This document shows positions 35,001 through 42,342 of a DNA stretch of 64,000 nucleotides, piece by piece. Positions within the stretch are counted from its first letter, which is position 1, and each line of letters starts with the position of its first letter. The notes beneath the pieces were generated by a model. It was not told the origin of the DNA. It saw only the letters and a program-made list of their open reading frames with translations, and searched no databases. The stretch is taken from NCBI GenBank assembly GCA_964570825.1, contig CAZMZJ010000012.1, positions 1 to 64,000 on the forward strand, in the 5' to 3' direction. The position numbers and the translations under genes are program-made. Source of the stretch: UMGS1002 sp964570825. Its GTDB lineage: Bacteria > Bacillota > Clostridia > Oscillospirales > CAG-272.

Positions 35001-35016
35001 GGCTGAAGCTTCAGCC
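35001..35016. repeat. Perfect 16-bp palindrome
   Basis: GGCTGAAGCTTCAGCC, 31 bp before the metallophosphoesterase start. It may be an operator or a small leader hairpin. Confidence 0.55.
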
Positions 35017-35047
35017 AAAGTAATATGAAGGACGGTTTATCCGCCTG

Positions 35048-35818
35048 ATGAAAATAAAAGTAGTAAAAACCGAATACAAAATCAAGCTTGACGGAGTCAG
35101 GCTGAGAATAGCCGTCGCAGCAGACCTGCATAACTCTGACTGGGACGACATTATTGATCTTATCGAGGAAAGCAGGCCGGATATTATCCTAAATCCCGGC
35201 GATATGTTCGGATCTCTTGCCGGCATCAGCCTGCCGGAAGGCGAACTGACCGGGCGCTATATCGCTGAATCTGCCGGAAACGAGACAGGATTTGCCTTTC
35301 TCAGGGCTCTGCGGAAAATCGCGCCGGTCTACTGTTCGGTCGGGAACCACGAGGTAAGCGTTTCTGAAGAAAATGCTAAAAAAATCGCCTCGACCGGAGC
35401 CGTGCTGCTTGACAACAGCTATACGACTTTGCCAAGCGGGGTAATCCTCGGCGGCCTTACGACCGGGGGAGCTCACGGACTGCTTCATAAAAGCCTTGAG
35501 CCCAACGCGGGCTGGATAAAAAGGTTTGTGTCACTAAAAGGGCCTAAAATACTTTTGTGCCATCACCCGGAATACTGGGAGAGGTATATCGTGGGGAACA
35601 ATATTGATCTTACTATCTCAGGACACGCGCACGGCGGACAATGGCGCTTCTTCGGACGGGGGGTTCTGGCTCCGGGCCAGGGCTTTTTCCCTAAATATAC
35701 AAGCGGTCTGCATGAAAAATCAAATGAAAAGCTCATTATCAGCCGGGGTTTGCGCAAGGAATGCGGCGTTCCGAGAATCAACAACCCGCCTGAGGTTGTG
35801 ATTATAAATATTGAATAA
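35048..35818 (+). CDS. Metallophosphoesterase (YkuE-like)
   Basis: A 256-aa calcineurin-fold phosphoesterase. Metal ligands follow the family order: Ala-Asp-Leu-His (about 20-23), Asn-Pro-Gly-Asp (about 51-54), Gly-Asn-His-Glu (about 98-101), Cys-His-His-Pro (about 169-172) and Ser-Gly-His-Ala-His-Gly-Gly-Gln (about 190-197). It resembles YkuE-type membrane-associated phosphoesterases but has no obvious N-terminal helix. The Arg-Gly-Leu-Arg near the C-terminus is also typical. The ribosome site is weak. It stands 24 bp before glmM and may be cotranscribed with it. Confidence 0.9.
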   Translation: MKIKVVKTEYKIKLDGVRLRIAVAADLHNSDWDDIIDLIEESRPDIILNPGDMFGSLAGISLPEGELTGRYIAESAGNETGFAFLRALRKIAPVYCSVGNHEVSVSEENAKKIASTGAVLLDNSYTTLPSGVILGGLTTGGAHGLLHKSLEPNAGWIKRFVSLKGPKILLCHHPEYWERYIVGNNIDLTISGHAHGGQWRFFGRGVLAPGQGFFPKYTSGLHEKSNEKLIISRGLRKECGVPRINNPPEVVIINIE

Positions 35819-35842
35819 TAAATATATCAGAGGGGAATTTGT

Positions 35843-37213
35843 ATGGGTAAATATTTCGGCACAGACGGTTTCCGCGGCGAGGCAAATGGCGTTCTCTCCG
35901 CTGATAAGGCTTATAAAATAGGACGGTTCATTGGGTGGTACTATACGAACGAGAAAAACAGACCGGCAAGAATCGTCATAGGCAAGGACACAAGACGTTC
36001 AAGCTATATGTTCGAATACGCCATCGCCGCCGGCGTGGCGGCTTCGGGTGCCGACGCCTATCTTTTGCATGTCACTACAACGCCGAGCGTTTCTTATGTA
36101 ACGCGCCTTGAGGAATTCGACTGCGGCGTCATGATCTCGGCGTCGCACAATCCGTACTACGACAACGGAATAAAGCTTGTCGACAGCGGCGGCGTTAAAA
36201 TGGACGACGACACCATAGACAAAATTGAAAAATATATCGACGGCGACATTAAGGCGCTCGGCATAGAAGGCGACGATATTCCGCTGGCTCAGCGCGAAAA
36301 AATCGGACGCAGCATCGATTATGCCGCCGGCCGCAACAGGTACATAGGCTATCTGATATCGCTTGCCATGGTTTCGTTCAAGGACTTCAAAGTCGGCCTT
36401 GACTGCGCAAACGGAAGCGCATGGATGATAGCGAGGAGCGTTTTTGAGGCCCTCGGAGCAAAAACTTATGTAATAAACGCCGAGCCGAACGGAGACAATA
36501 TAAATCTTGACGCCGGTTCGACACATATCGAAGGGCTGAAAAAGTTCGTCGTCGACAAAGGCCTTGATGTCGGCTTCGCATATGACGGGGACGCCGACCG
36601 CTGCATTGCGGTGGACGAGAACGGCAACGAGGTGAACGGCGACCATATCCTTTATATTTTTGCGTCGGTTCTGCGCGACGAGGGAAAGCTTGTAAACAAT
36701 ACGGTCGTAACGACGATAATGTCAAACCTCGGACTCTACCGCGCCCTGCGCGACGCGGGCATAGACTATGTGCAGACTACCGTCGGGGATAAATACGTCT
36801 ACGAGAATATGCAGCAGAACGGGCATATTGTCGGCGGCGAGCAGTCGGGACATATAATCCTTAGCAAGTATGCCACGACCGGCGACGGTATTCTTACCTC
36901 CATCAAGCTTATGGAAATCATGGTCAGCAAGAAAACAAAGCTCAGCAAGCTTGCCGCTCCGGTGACAATTTTTCCGCAGATAACCAAGAATATACGGGTT
37001 GTTGACAAAAATAAACCGGCTGAAGACACTGACGTTAAAAAACTGCTCTCGGACATCGGCGGGAAACTCGGCGAGAGCGGCAGAATTCTGCTCCGCAAAA
37101 GCGGCACCGAACCGGTGGTGCGCGTGATGGTAGAGGCGGAAAGCCGGGAGGACTGCGAAAAATATTCCTCAATGGTTATCGATCTGATCAGAACAAAGGG
37201 CCTTGACCGATAA
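35843..37213 (+). CDS. glmM: Phosphoglucosamine mutase
   Basis: A 456-aa alpha-D-phosphohexomutase converting GlcN 6-phosphate to GlcN 1-phosphate for UDP-GlcNAc. The phosphoserine loop Ile-Ser-Ala-Ser-His-Asn-Pro is at about 98-104, the metal loop Asp-Gly-Asp-Ala-Asp-Arg at about 248-253, and the phosphate-binding Arg-Lys-Ser-Gly-Thr-Glu-Pro near 423-429. The N-terminal Gly-Lys-Tyr-Phe-Gly-Thr-Asp-Gly-Phe-Arg-Gly opening is typical of GlmM. The middle region differs somewhat from the standard GlmM (for instance the extra 140-160 segment), so a related hexosamine mutase is possible. GAGGGGAA precedes the ATG. Confidence 0.9.
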   Translation: MGKYFGTDGFRGEANGVLSADKAYKIGRFIGWYYTNEKNRPARIVIGKDTRRSSYMFEYAIAAGVAASGADAYLLHVTTTPSVSYVTRLEEFDCGVMISASHNPYYDNGIKLVDSGGVKMDDDTIDKIEKYIDGDIKALGIEGDDIPLAQREKIGRSIDYAAGRNRYIGYLISLAMVSFKDFKVGLDCANGSAWMIARSVFEALGAKTYVINAEPNGDNINLDAGSTHIEGLKKFVVDKGLDVGFAYDGDADRCIAVDENGNEVNGDHILYIFASVLRDEGKLVNNTVVTTIMSNLGLYRALRDAGIDYVQTTVGDKYVYENMQQNGHIVGGEQSGHIILSKYATTGDGILTSIKLMEIMVSKKTKLSKLAAPVTIFPQITKNIRVVDKNKPAEDTDVKKLLSDIGGKLGESGRILLRKSGTEPVVRVMVEAESREDCEKYSSMVIDLIRTKGLDR

Positions 37214-37242
37214 TTGACAAAGCTCAGAAATAATTGTATAAT
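37214..37242 (+). promoter_or_regulatory. Perfect consensus promoter before a terminator
   Basis: TTGACA (37214-37219), 17-bp spacer, TATAAT (37237-37242), starting at the base after the glmM stop codon. A transcript would begin near 37249 and run directly into the terminator at 37254-37284. Confidence 0.85.
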
Positions 37243-37253
37243 GACGGATGCGG

Positions 37254-37284
37254 GCGGATGCGGCCGCGTCCGCCATTTTTTATT
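37254..37284 (+). terminator. glmM / leader terminator
   Basis: Stem GGCGGATGCG / CGCGTCCGCC (37254-37275, one T-G pair, 2-base loop; fits GC-rich hairpin) followed by ATTTTTTATT. Confidence 0.85.
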
Positions 37285-37290
37285 ATCTCC

Positions 37291-37321
37291 TTAAGTTGAT
37301 TTTAAGTATCGCCTATATAAT
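37291..37321 (+). promoter_or_regulatory. Response-regulator-type promoter with TTAAGT direct repeats
   Basis: Two TTAAGT copies (37291-37296, 37302-37307) with an 11-bp period, then 8 bp, then TATAAT (37316-37321). The repeats sit where a -35 box would be, as expected for an OmpR/PhoB-type activator. A matching arrangement lies at 40731-40761. Confidence 0.65.
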
Positions 37322-37352
37322 TAGGATAACACGGCGTAAGGAGGAAATTTAT

Positions 37353-38042
37353 ATGCGTCTGCTTGTCGCTGAAGATGAAAAAGATATGTCCAACGCACTG
37401 TGCGCGGTGCTCAAGCATAATAATTATTCGGTCGACACCGTGGAAAACGGATGCGACGCCCTCGACTGGGCGCTTGCCGGAAATTATGATGCGATTATAC
37501 TTGACATAATGATGCCGGGAATGAACGGGCTTGAGGTTCTCCGCCGTCTGCGCGCCAAGGGAATAGGCACGCCGGTGCTGATGCTTACCGCAAAGTCCGA
37601 GATCGACGACAGGATAACCGGACTCGACGCCGGAGCGGACGATTATCTGCCAAAACCCTTTTCAATGGGGGAGCTGCTGGCTCGCGTCCGCGCAATGTCA
37701 AGGCGCAACGGCTCATTCACTCCCAATCTTCTTGAATACGCCGACATCTCTCTCGACCGTTCCTCGTATGAGCTGATATGCAAAAATGAGCGCGTCCGAC
37801 TCGGCAACAAGGAGTTTCAGATGATGGAGATGCTTATGAGCAATCCCGCGCGTCTTATATCGACCGAGCATTTCATGGAGCACATATGGGGGTATGACGC
37901 AAACGCTGAAATCAATGTTGTCTGGGTTTATATTTCTTATTTGAGAAAAAAACTGTCTTTGCTCGGCTCGTCCACTGAAATCCGCGCAGCGCGCGGAGTC
38001 GGCTATATGCTGGCCTGCAAAGACAGGGAGATATCATCATGA
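37353..38042 (+). CDS. OmpR/PhoB-family response regulator
   Basis: A 229-aa DNA-binding regulator. The receiver domain (1-118) has acidic residues at 7-8 (Glu-Asp), phospho-acceptor Asp51 (Ile-Leu-Asp-Ile-Met-Met-Pro), Thr79 and Lys101 (Leu-Pro-Lys-Pro-Phe). The winged-helix output domain spans about 130-225. ATG 37353 follows AAGGAGG by 8 bases; the frame is open further upstream but without a ribosome site. It overlaps the kinase gene by 4 bp. TTAAGT direct repeats before its own promoter and before the VTC operon suggest autoregulation plus control of that operon (inference). Confidence 0.96.
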   Translation: MRLLVAEDEKDMSNALCAVLKHNNYSVDTVENGCDALDWALAGNYDAIILDIMMPGMNGLEVLRRLRAKGIGTPVLMLTAKSEIDDRITGLDAGADDYLPKPFSMGELLARVRAMSRRNGSFTPNLLEYADISLDRSSYELICKNERVRLGNKEFQMMEMLMSNPARLISTEHFMEHIWGYDANAEINVVWVYISYLRKKLSLLGSSTEIRAARGVGYMLACKDREISS

Positions 38043-39427
38043 TTCAGAAGCTGAGGCGGAAGTTCATCCTTACTGCTACTTTGTCGTTGCTTGCCGTTAT
38101 GGCCGTGCTGGTCGGAGCGCTGAACATCACAAACTATATTCAGACCGAAAACAATATCGACGCCATGCTTTCTCTGCTTGCGGAAAACGGGGGCAAGCTG
38201 CCTGAGTTCGGCGACCCTATGTGGGAACCGTTTTCGGATCCGGCGAAAGACAGCGCTTCAGCTGAAACAGGAGGCGTTTCGGACGATACTGGGAATGTGC
38301 CGTCAGCCGCCGGTACTGCCGAGAGCGGCGCCCCGCAGCCCCAGGATGACGGGACTGACAACCCGTCAAAACATAATCCCAAGGACAACATGCAGCAGAT
38401 AAGCGGGGTTTTGATTACACCGGAGACCAAATATCAGACACGGTATTTCGTTGTGGATATATCTGAGACTGGCAGCGTGGCGTCGGCTAATCTTAAAAAC
38501 ATTGCTGCGGTGACCGAGGAGGACGCCGCCTCGTATGCCGCAGAGGCTCTTAAGGACGGCAACGGACAGGGTTGGATCGGAATATATAAATTCCTTGTCA
38601 CAACCGCGCAGACTGGGAAAAAAATAATTTTCCTTGACTGCCGCGTGGAGATTGACGGCCGAGCAAAGCTTCTTCTGACATCCCTGATAATTGCGCTCTG
38701 CAGCCTTATCTCGGTTTTCCTGCTGATCACAATTTTTTCCGGCAAGGCGGTTCGGCCCTATGCTGAAAACTATGAAAAGCAAAAACAGTTCATAACCGAC
38801 GCAAGCCACGAGATCAAAACCCCGCTTGCTATTATTTCCGCCAACGCCGAAGTCCTCGAGATGACGTCCGGCGGCAGCGAATGGCTTACAAGCATCAAAA
38901 AACAGACCTCGCGGCTTGACAAGCTGGTCAATCAGATGGTGATGCTCGCCAGAATGGATGAGGAGCATCCTTCTATCACATTCGCGGAATTTCAGATAAG
39001 CGACGCCGTGTATGACGCAGCCGCGCCTTTTGACACGGTTGCGCAATGCGCCGGAAAACACTTTGAGCTTGCTGTCGAACCTAAGCTGAAATTCTGCGGC
39101 GATGAAGGCGCGATACGGCAGCTGACCTCAATACTGTGCGACAACGCCGTTAAGTATTCGGACAGCAAAGGCACGATACGCGTAACACTCCGCTCAAAAG
39201 GGAAAAATATTATCCTTGAGGTGTTCAACACCTGCCATAACATCGACAGAGAAACTTTGCCGCGCCTGTTTGACCGTTTCTACAGAGCCGATTCGTCCCG
39301 CTCGCGCGAAACCGGCGGCTACGGCATCGGTCTTTCAATAGCCAAGGCGATAACCGAGGCGCACAAGGGAAAAATCACCGTCCGCTCAGACGACGGAAAA
39401 TCTGTGGTGTTTACTGTGGTGCTTTGA
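38039..39427 (+). CDS. Sensor histidine kinase
   Basis: A 462-aa membrane kinase, partner of the preceding regulator. There are two helices (about 8-30 and 208-232) around an extracellular sensor of about 175 residues, whose first half (about 55-120) is Pro/Ser/Ala/Asp-rich and probably flexible. The phospho-accepting His257 lies in Asp-Ala-Ser-His-Glu-Ile-Lys-Thr-Pro. The ATPase domain has Asp-Asn-Ala-Val-Lys-Tyr-Ser (N box), and the G box Gly-Gly-Tyr-Gly-Ile-Gly-Leu-Ser. No HAMP domain is evident. The four-base overlap with the regulator gene (ATGA) shows coupling. Confidence 0.95.
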   Translation: MIQKLRRKFILTATLSLLAVMAVLVGALNITNYIQTENNIDAMLSLLAENGGKLPEFGDPMWEPFSDPAKDSASAETGGVSDDTGNVPSAAGTAESGAPQPQDDGTDNPSKHNPKDNMQQISGVLITPETKYQTRYFVVDISETGSVASANLKNIAAVTEEDAASYAAEALKDGNGQGWIGIYKFLVTTAQTGKKIIFLDCRVEIDGRAKLLLTSLIIALCSLISVFLLITIFSGKAVRPYAENYEKQKQFITDASHEIKTPLAIISANAEVLEMTSGGSEWLTSIKKQTSRLDKLVNQMVMLARMDEEHPSITFAEFQISDAVYDAAAPFDTVAQCAGKHFELAVEPKLKFCGDEGAIRQLTSILCDNAVKYSDSKGTIRVTLRSKGKNIILEVFNTCHNIDRETLPRLFDRFYRADSSRSRETGGYGIGLSIAKAITEAHKGKITVRSDDGKSVVFTVVL

Positions 39428-39511
39428 GGGACGATTTTTTGGAAAATCAGCTTTGCGCAAGCTTTTTATCCTTATGATAATAAATTTTCTGAAGAAAGGT
39501 ATAAAATCATT

Positions 39512-40687
39512 ATGGACTTTATCAGAATTGCAATTATCGGCGCCGGAAACATGGGTTATGCCCATGCGCACAATATTTTCAGCGGCAAAGTACCCGGCAT
39601 GAAGCTCGCCGCCATATGTGATATCGATGAGTCAAAAAGGCAGAGAATAGCCGCTGAAATGCCGGATCTGCCGGTGTATTCCGACTGGCACGGGATTCTT
39701 GATTCACACAAAGCCGACGCCGTGATAATTGCAACGCCACATTACCTGCATCCGGTGATAGCCGCCGAGGCCTTCAGAAAGGGTTATCATGTTCTCACCG
39801 AAAAGCCGGCCGGAGTGTATGCCGGCGCGGTCCGCGAGATGATCAAGGAAGCCGGGGCGTCCGGCAGGGTGTTCGGCATTATGTTCAACCAGCGCACCAA
39901 CCCGCTTTTCAGAAAAGCAAGGGAGATTGTCCGCACGGGTCAGCTCGGCGTGCCGAAGCGTCTGTCATGGACAGTGACCAACTGGTACCGCACGCAGCAT
40001 TATTACGACTCGGGCGCATGGCGCGCGACATGGCGCGGAGAGGGCGGCGGAGTGCTGTTAAATCAGGCTCCACACAACCTCGACATATGGCAGTGGATCT
40101 TCGGGATGCCTGAGTCGGTCAGAGCTGACTGCAGGGTCGCAAGATATCATAATATTGAAGTAGAGGACGAGGCGACTATTTACGCTGTATATGAGAACGG
40201 CGCGAGCGCGACATTCATAACCTCAACCGGCGAGTTTCCGGGCACAAACCGGCTTGAGATAGCCGGAGACCTCGGCAAGCTGGTGCTTGAGGATGGAATA
40301 ATCAAGTGGTGGAAGCTCAAAACTCCAGAGAGGGAGTTCTGCTTTCAGTCGCAGAAGGATTTCGATAAAATCCCGTTTGACTACGAGGAGATAACCCCGA
40401 CGGAGAAGGAAACGGGGCATCTTGGAATTCTTGCCAACTTTGCCGGAGCGGTTCTTCGCGGCGAGGAGCTGATAGCGCCGGGGGAAGAGGGCATCAACGA
40501 GCTGATGATTTCAAATGCGGCGTATCTCTCCTCATGGCAGGGCGGACGAAAAGTGATTCTGCCGCCCGACGACGCCGAGTTCTTCTCCGAGCTTGAACGG
40601 CGGGCGATGCGTTCGTCAGTTAAAGAAGCGGGGGAGGCCGGACACGGCAGCCGCGAGTACAGCGAGCGCTGGCAGGTCAGATGGTGA
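39512..40687 (+). CDS. Gfo/Idh/MocA family oxidoreductase (2)
   Basis: A 391-aa NAD(P)-dependent dehydrogenase-type protein. The Rossmann motif Gly-Ala-Gly-Asn-Met-Gly is at about 10-15, catalytic Glu-Lys-Pro at about 96-98, and the Gly-Gly-Val-Leu-Leu-Asn-Gln-Ala-Pro-His-Asn-Leu-Asp segment (about 179-191) gives the usual active-site His. The C-terminus is extended and charged (about 360-391, Glu/Arg-rich). It lies between the two-component system and the VTC operon, separated from the former by a weak hairpin and from the latter by a terminator. It is not closely similar to the first Gfo/Idh/MocA protein. Confidence 0.92.
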   Translation: MDFIRIAIIGAGNMGYAHAHNIFSGKVPGMKLAAICDIDESKRQRIAAEMPDLPVYSDWHGILDSHKADAVIIATPHYLHPVIAAEAFRKGYHVLTEKPAGVYAGAVREMIKEAGASGRVFGIMFNQRTNPLFRKAREIVRTGQLGVPKRLSWTVTNWYRTQHYYDSGAWRATWRGEGGGVLLNQAPHNLDIWQWIFGMPESVRADCRVARYHNIEVEDEATIYAVYENGASATFITSTGEFPGTNRLEIAGDLGKLVLEDGIIKWWKLKTPEREFCFQSQKDFDKIPFDYEEITPTEKETGHLGILANFAGAVLRGEELIAPGEEGINELMISNAAYLSSWQGGRKVILPPDDAEFFSELERRAMRSSVKEAGEAGHGSREYSERWQVRW

Positions 40688-40718
40688 CAAAAAATAATTA
40701 TCTGATTTAATGTATGGT

Positions 40719-40761
40719 TTAAGTATAATTTTAAGTTTCTTTTAGGTTTTGCTGGTAAAAT
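40719..40761 (+). promoter_or_regulatory. Response-regulator-type promoter of the VTC-DUF4956 operon
   Basis: TTAAGT copies at 40719-40724 and 40731-40736 and a TTAGGT at 40742-40747 (12- and 11-bp period), then 8 bp, then TAAAAT (40756-40761). The spacing of the last two repeats and the -10 equals that at 37291-37321. Confidence 0.65.
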
Positions 40762-40797
40762 GCAGACGGAACGATGAATTCCGGCTGCATTTTTATT
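40761..40797 (+). terminator. Terminator overlapping the VTC operon promoter
   Basis: Stem TGCAG-A-CGGAA / TTCCG-G-CTGCA (40761-40771 / 40779-40789) followed by TTTTTATTT. It should stop read-through from the second Gfo/Idh/MocA gene, while a transcript from the -10 box at 40756 would start inside its 5' arm and escape it. Confidence 0.8.
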
Positions 40798-40845
40798 TGT
40801 CCGGCTGCAGGAACGAAAGATTAAATGTGAAAGGTCAGGCTGAAC

Positions 40846-41637
40846 GTGGAGCTGTTTAAGGAAAGATTTGAGAGAATCGAGCAGAAGTACCTTATGACCG
40901 AGGCGCAGTACCGTTCGGTTCTGAACGATATAAGCGGCATGATTTCACCGGATGAATTCGGCGAAAGCCGCATATGCAATATTTACTATGATACTCCGGA
41001 CTGGCGGATAGTCCGAAAATCTCTTGAAAAGCCGGTTTACAAGGAAAAGCTGAGGCTGCGCTGCTACGGCGAGCCGGATGCCGGAAGCACCGCTTTTGTT
41101 GAGATTAAGAAAAAATTCAAGGGGGTAGTTTATAAGCGCCGCGCCTCGATGAAATTCAGCGAGGCTGCGGCCTACCTTTCGGGGAAGGCGTCTCCGCCAA
41201 AGCCCTGTCAGATAACACGTGAAATCGACAGCTTTATAAACCATTACCCGGGCCTTCATCCGGCAATGCTTATTTCCTATTACCGGACCGCCTTCTACGG
41301 AAAGGACGACTCCGAGTTCCGCGTAACATTTGACAGCAATATAATGTGGCGCAGCCGGGACGTCGATCTTACACGCGGCGCCGAGGGCAGACTTCAGCTG
41401 GAGCCCGGAACTTACCTGATGGAAATCAAGATACCCGGAGCGATGCCGCTGTGGATGTCGCGCGTACTTGACAAATACCGTGTTTTTCCGTCGTCTTTTT
41501 CAAAATACGGCAGGGCCTATTGCGATATGATAAGCAAAGCTGCCGCAAAGGCGTCCGACAGTGCCGGTAATATGTGCCTTAAGAGCAAAAACAACGAAAA
41601 TAATGAAACTAATAAAGAAGGAGAGCTTAGCGCCTGA
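40846..41637 (+). CDS. VTC-domain (polyphosphate polymerase-like) protein
   Basis: A 263-aa protein of the VTC/polyphosphate polymerase domain family (PF09359; tunnel-shaped triphosphate-tunnel-metalloenzyme fold). Basic and acidic tunnel residues are visible: Glu-x-Lys-Tyr (about 12-15), Tyr-Tyr-Asp-Thr (about 46-49), Lys-Leu-Arg-Leu-Arg (about 65-69), Glu-Ile-Lys-Lys-Lys (about 84-88) and Met-Glu-Ile-Lys (about 189-192). In yeast Vtc4 this fold makes polyphosphate; bacterial homologues next to DUF4956 proteins are uncharacterised. The C-terminal tail (about 230-263) is Asn/Lys/Glu-rich. Start GTG 40846. The DUF4956 gene follows after 2 bp. Confidence 0.88.
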   Translation: MELFKERFERIEQKYLMTEAQYRSVLNDISGMISPDEFGESRICNIYYDTPDWRIVRKSLEKPVYKEKLRLRCYGEPDAGSTAFVEIKKKFKGVVYKRRASMKFSEAAAYLSGKASPPKPCQITREIDSFINHYPGLHPAMLISYYRTAFYGKDDSEFRVTFDSNIMWRSRDVDLTRGAEGRLQLEPGTYLMEIKIPGAMPLWMSRVLDKYRVFPSSFSKYGRAYCDMISKAAAKASDSAGNMCLKSKNNENNETNKEGELSA

Positions 41638-41639
41638 TT

Positions 41640-42308
41640 ATGTTTGATTCCGTTATTTCAAAAAGTATGAACGCAACCTCGTTTTTCCTCTGCACAATCA
41701 CTTCGGTGGTTATCGGCTTTATCATCGCCGCTGCATATATGTATAAAAACAAAAAATACACCGGAAGCTTTATAATATCCCTCGCCCTGCTTCCTTTTAT
41801 CGTACAGATCGTGATTTCAATGGTAAACGGAAATATCGGGGTCGGCGTCGCCGTGGCCGGAGCCTTCAGCCTGATACGTTTCCGCTCGGCAGCCGGAAGC
41901 GCAAAAGAAATTGTAAGCGTCTTTGCCTGCATGACGGTGGGACTTGCGACCGGAATGGGTTATATAGGAATTGCAGCGATATTTTCGGCAATAATTATCG
42001 GTATGAGCATTCTATATTCAACGCTCCGTCTCGGTGGCAGACAGGAAAACGGAAAAACGCTTAAGATAACAATACCTGAAGGCCTCGAATACAGCGGGGT
42101 GTTTGACGATCTGTTTGAGGAATACACGACGGAACATGAGCTTGAGAAGGTGAAAACCTGCAGCATGGGAAGCCTTTATCAGCTTACTTACCGCATCAGC
42201 CTTAAAGACGAGAGACGCGAAAAGGAATTTATTGATAATCTGCGCTGCCGGAACGGCAATCTCGACATTTCCTGCGGCCTAATTAGCGACGGCCGCGAAG
42301 AGCTTTGA
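41640..42308 (+). CDS. DUF4956 membrane protein
   Basis: A 222-aa protein with three to four helices in the first half (about 17-35, 42-63, 70-85, 95-130) and a soluble C-terminal domain (about 140-222). The central Arg-Phe-Arg-Ser-Ala (about 80-84) between helices is a conserved-looking family feature of DUF4956 (PF16316). Its function is unknown; it commonly follows a VTC-domain gene, and a membrane partner for the polymerase is an obvious hypothesis. It starts 2 bp after the VTC gene and precedes the beta-helix lipoprotein by 34 bp. GAGAG precedes the start. Confidence 0.88.
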   Translation: MFDSVISKSMNATSFFLCTITSVVIGFIIAAAYMYKNKKYTGSFIISLALLPFIVQIVISMVNGNIGVGVAVAGAFSLIRFRSAAGSAKEIVSVFACMTVGLATGMGYIGIAAIFSAIIIGMSILYSTLRLGGRQENGKTLKITIPEGLEYSGVFDDLFEEYTTEHELEKVKTCSMGSLYQLTYRISLKDERREKEFIDNLRCRNGNLDISCGLISDGREEL

Positions 42309-42342
42309 TTCTGTAAGAATATTAGGAAAGGCATAAGTCATT

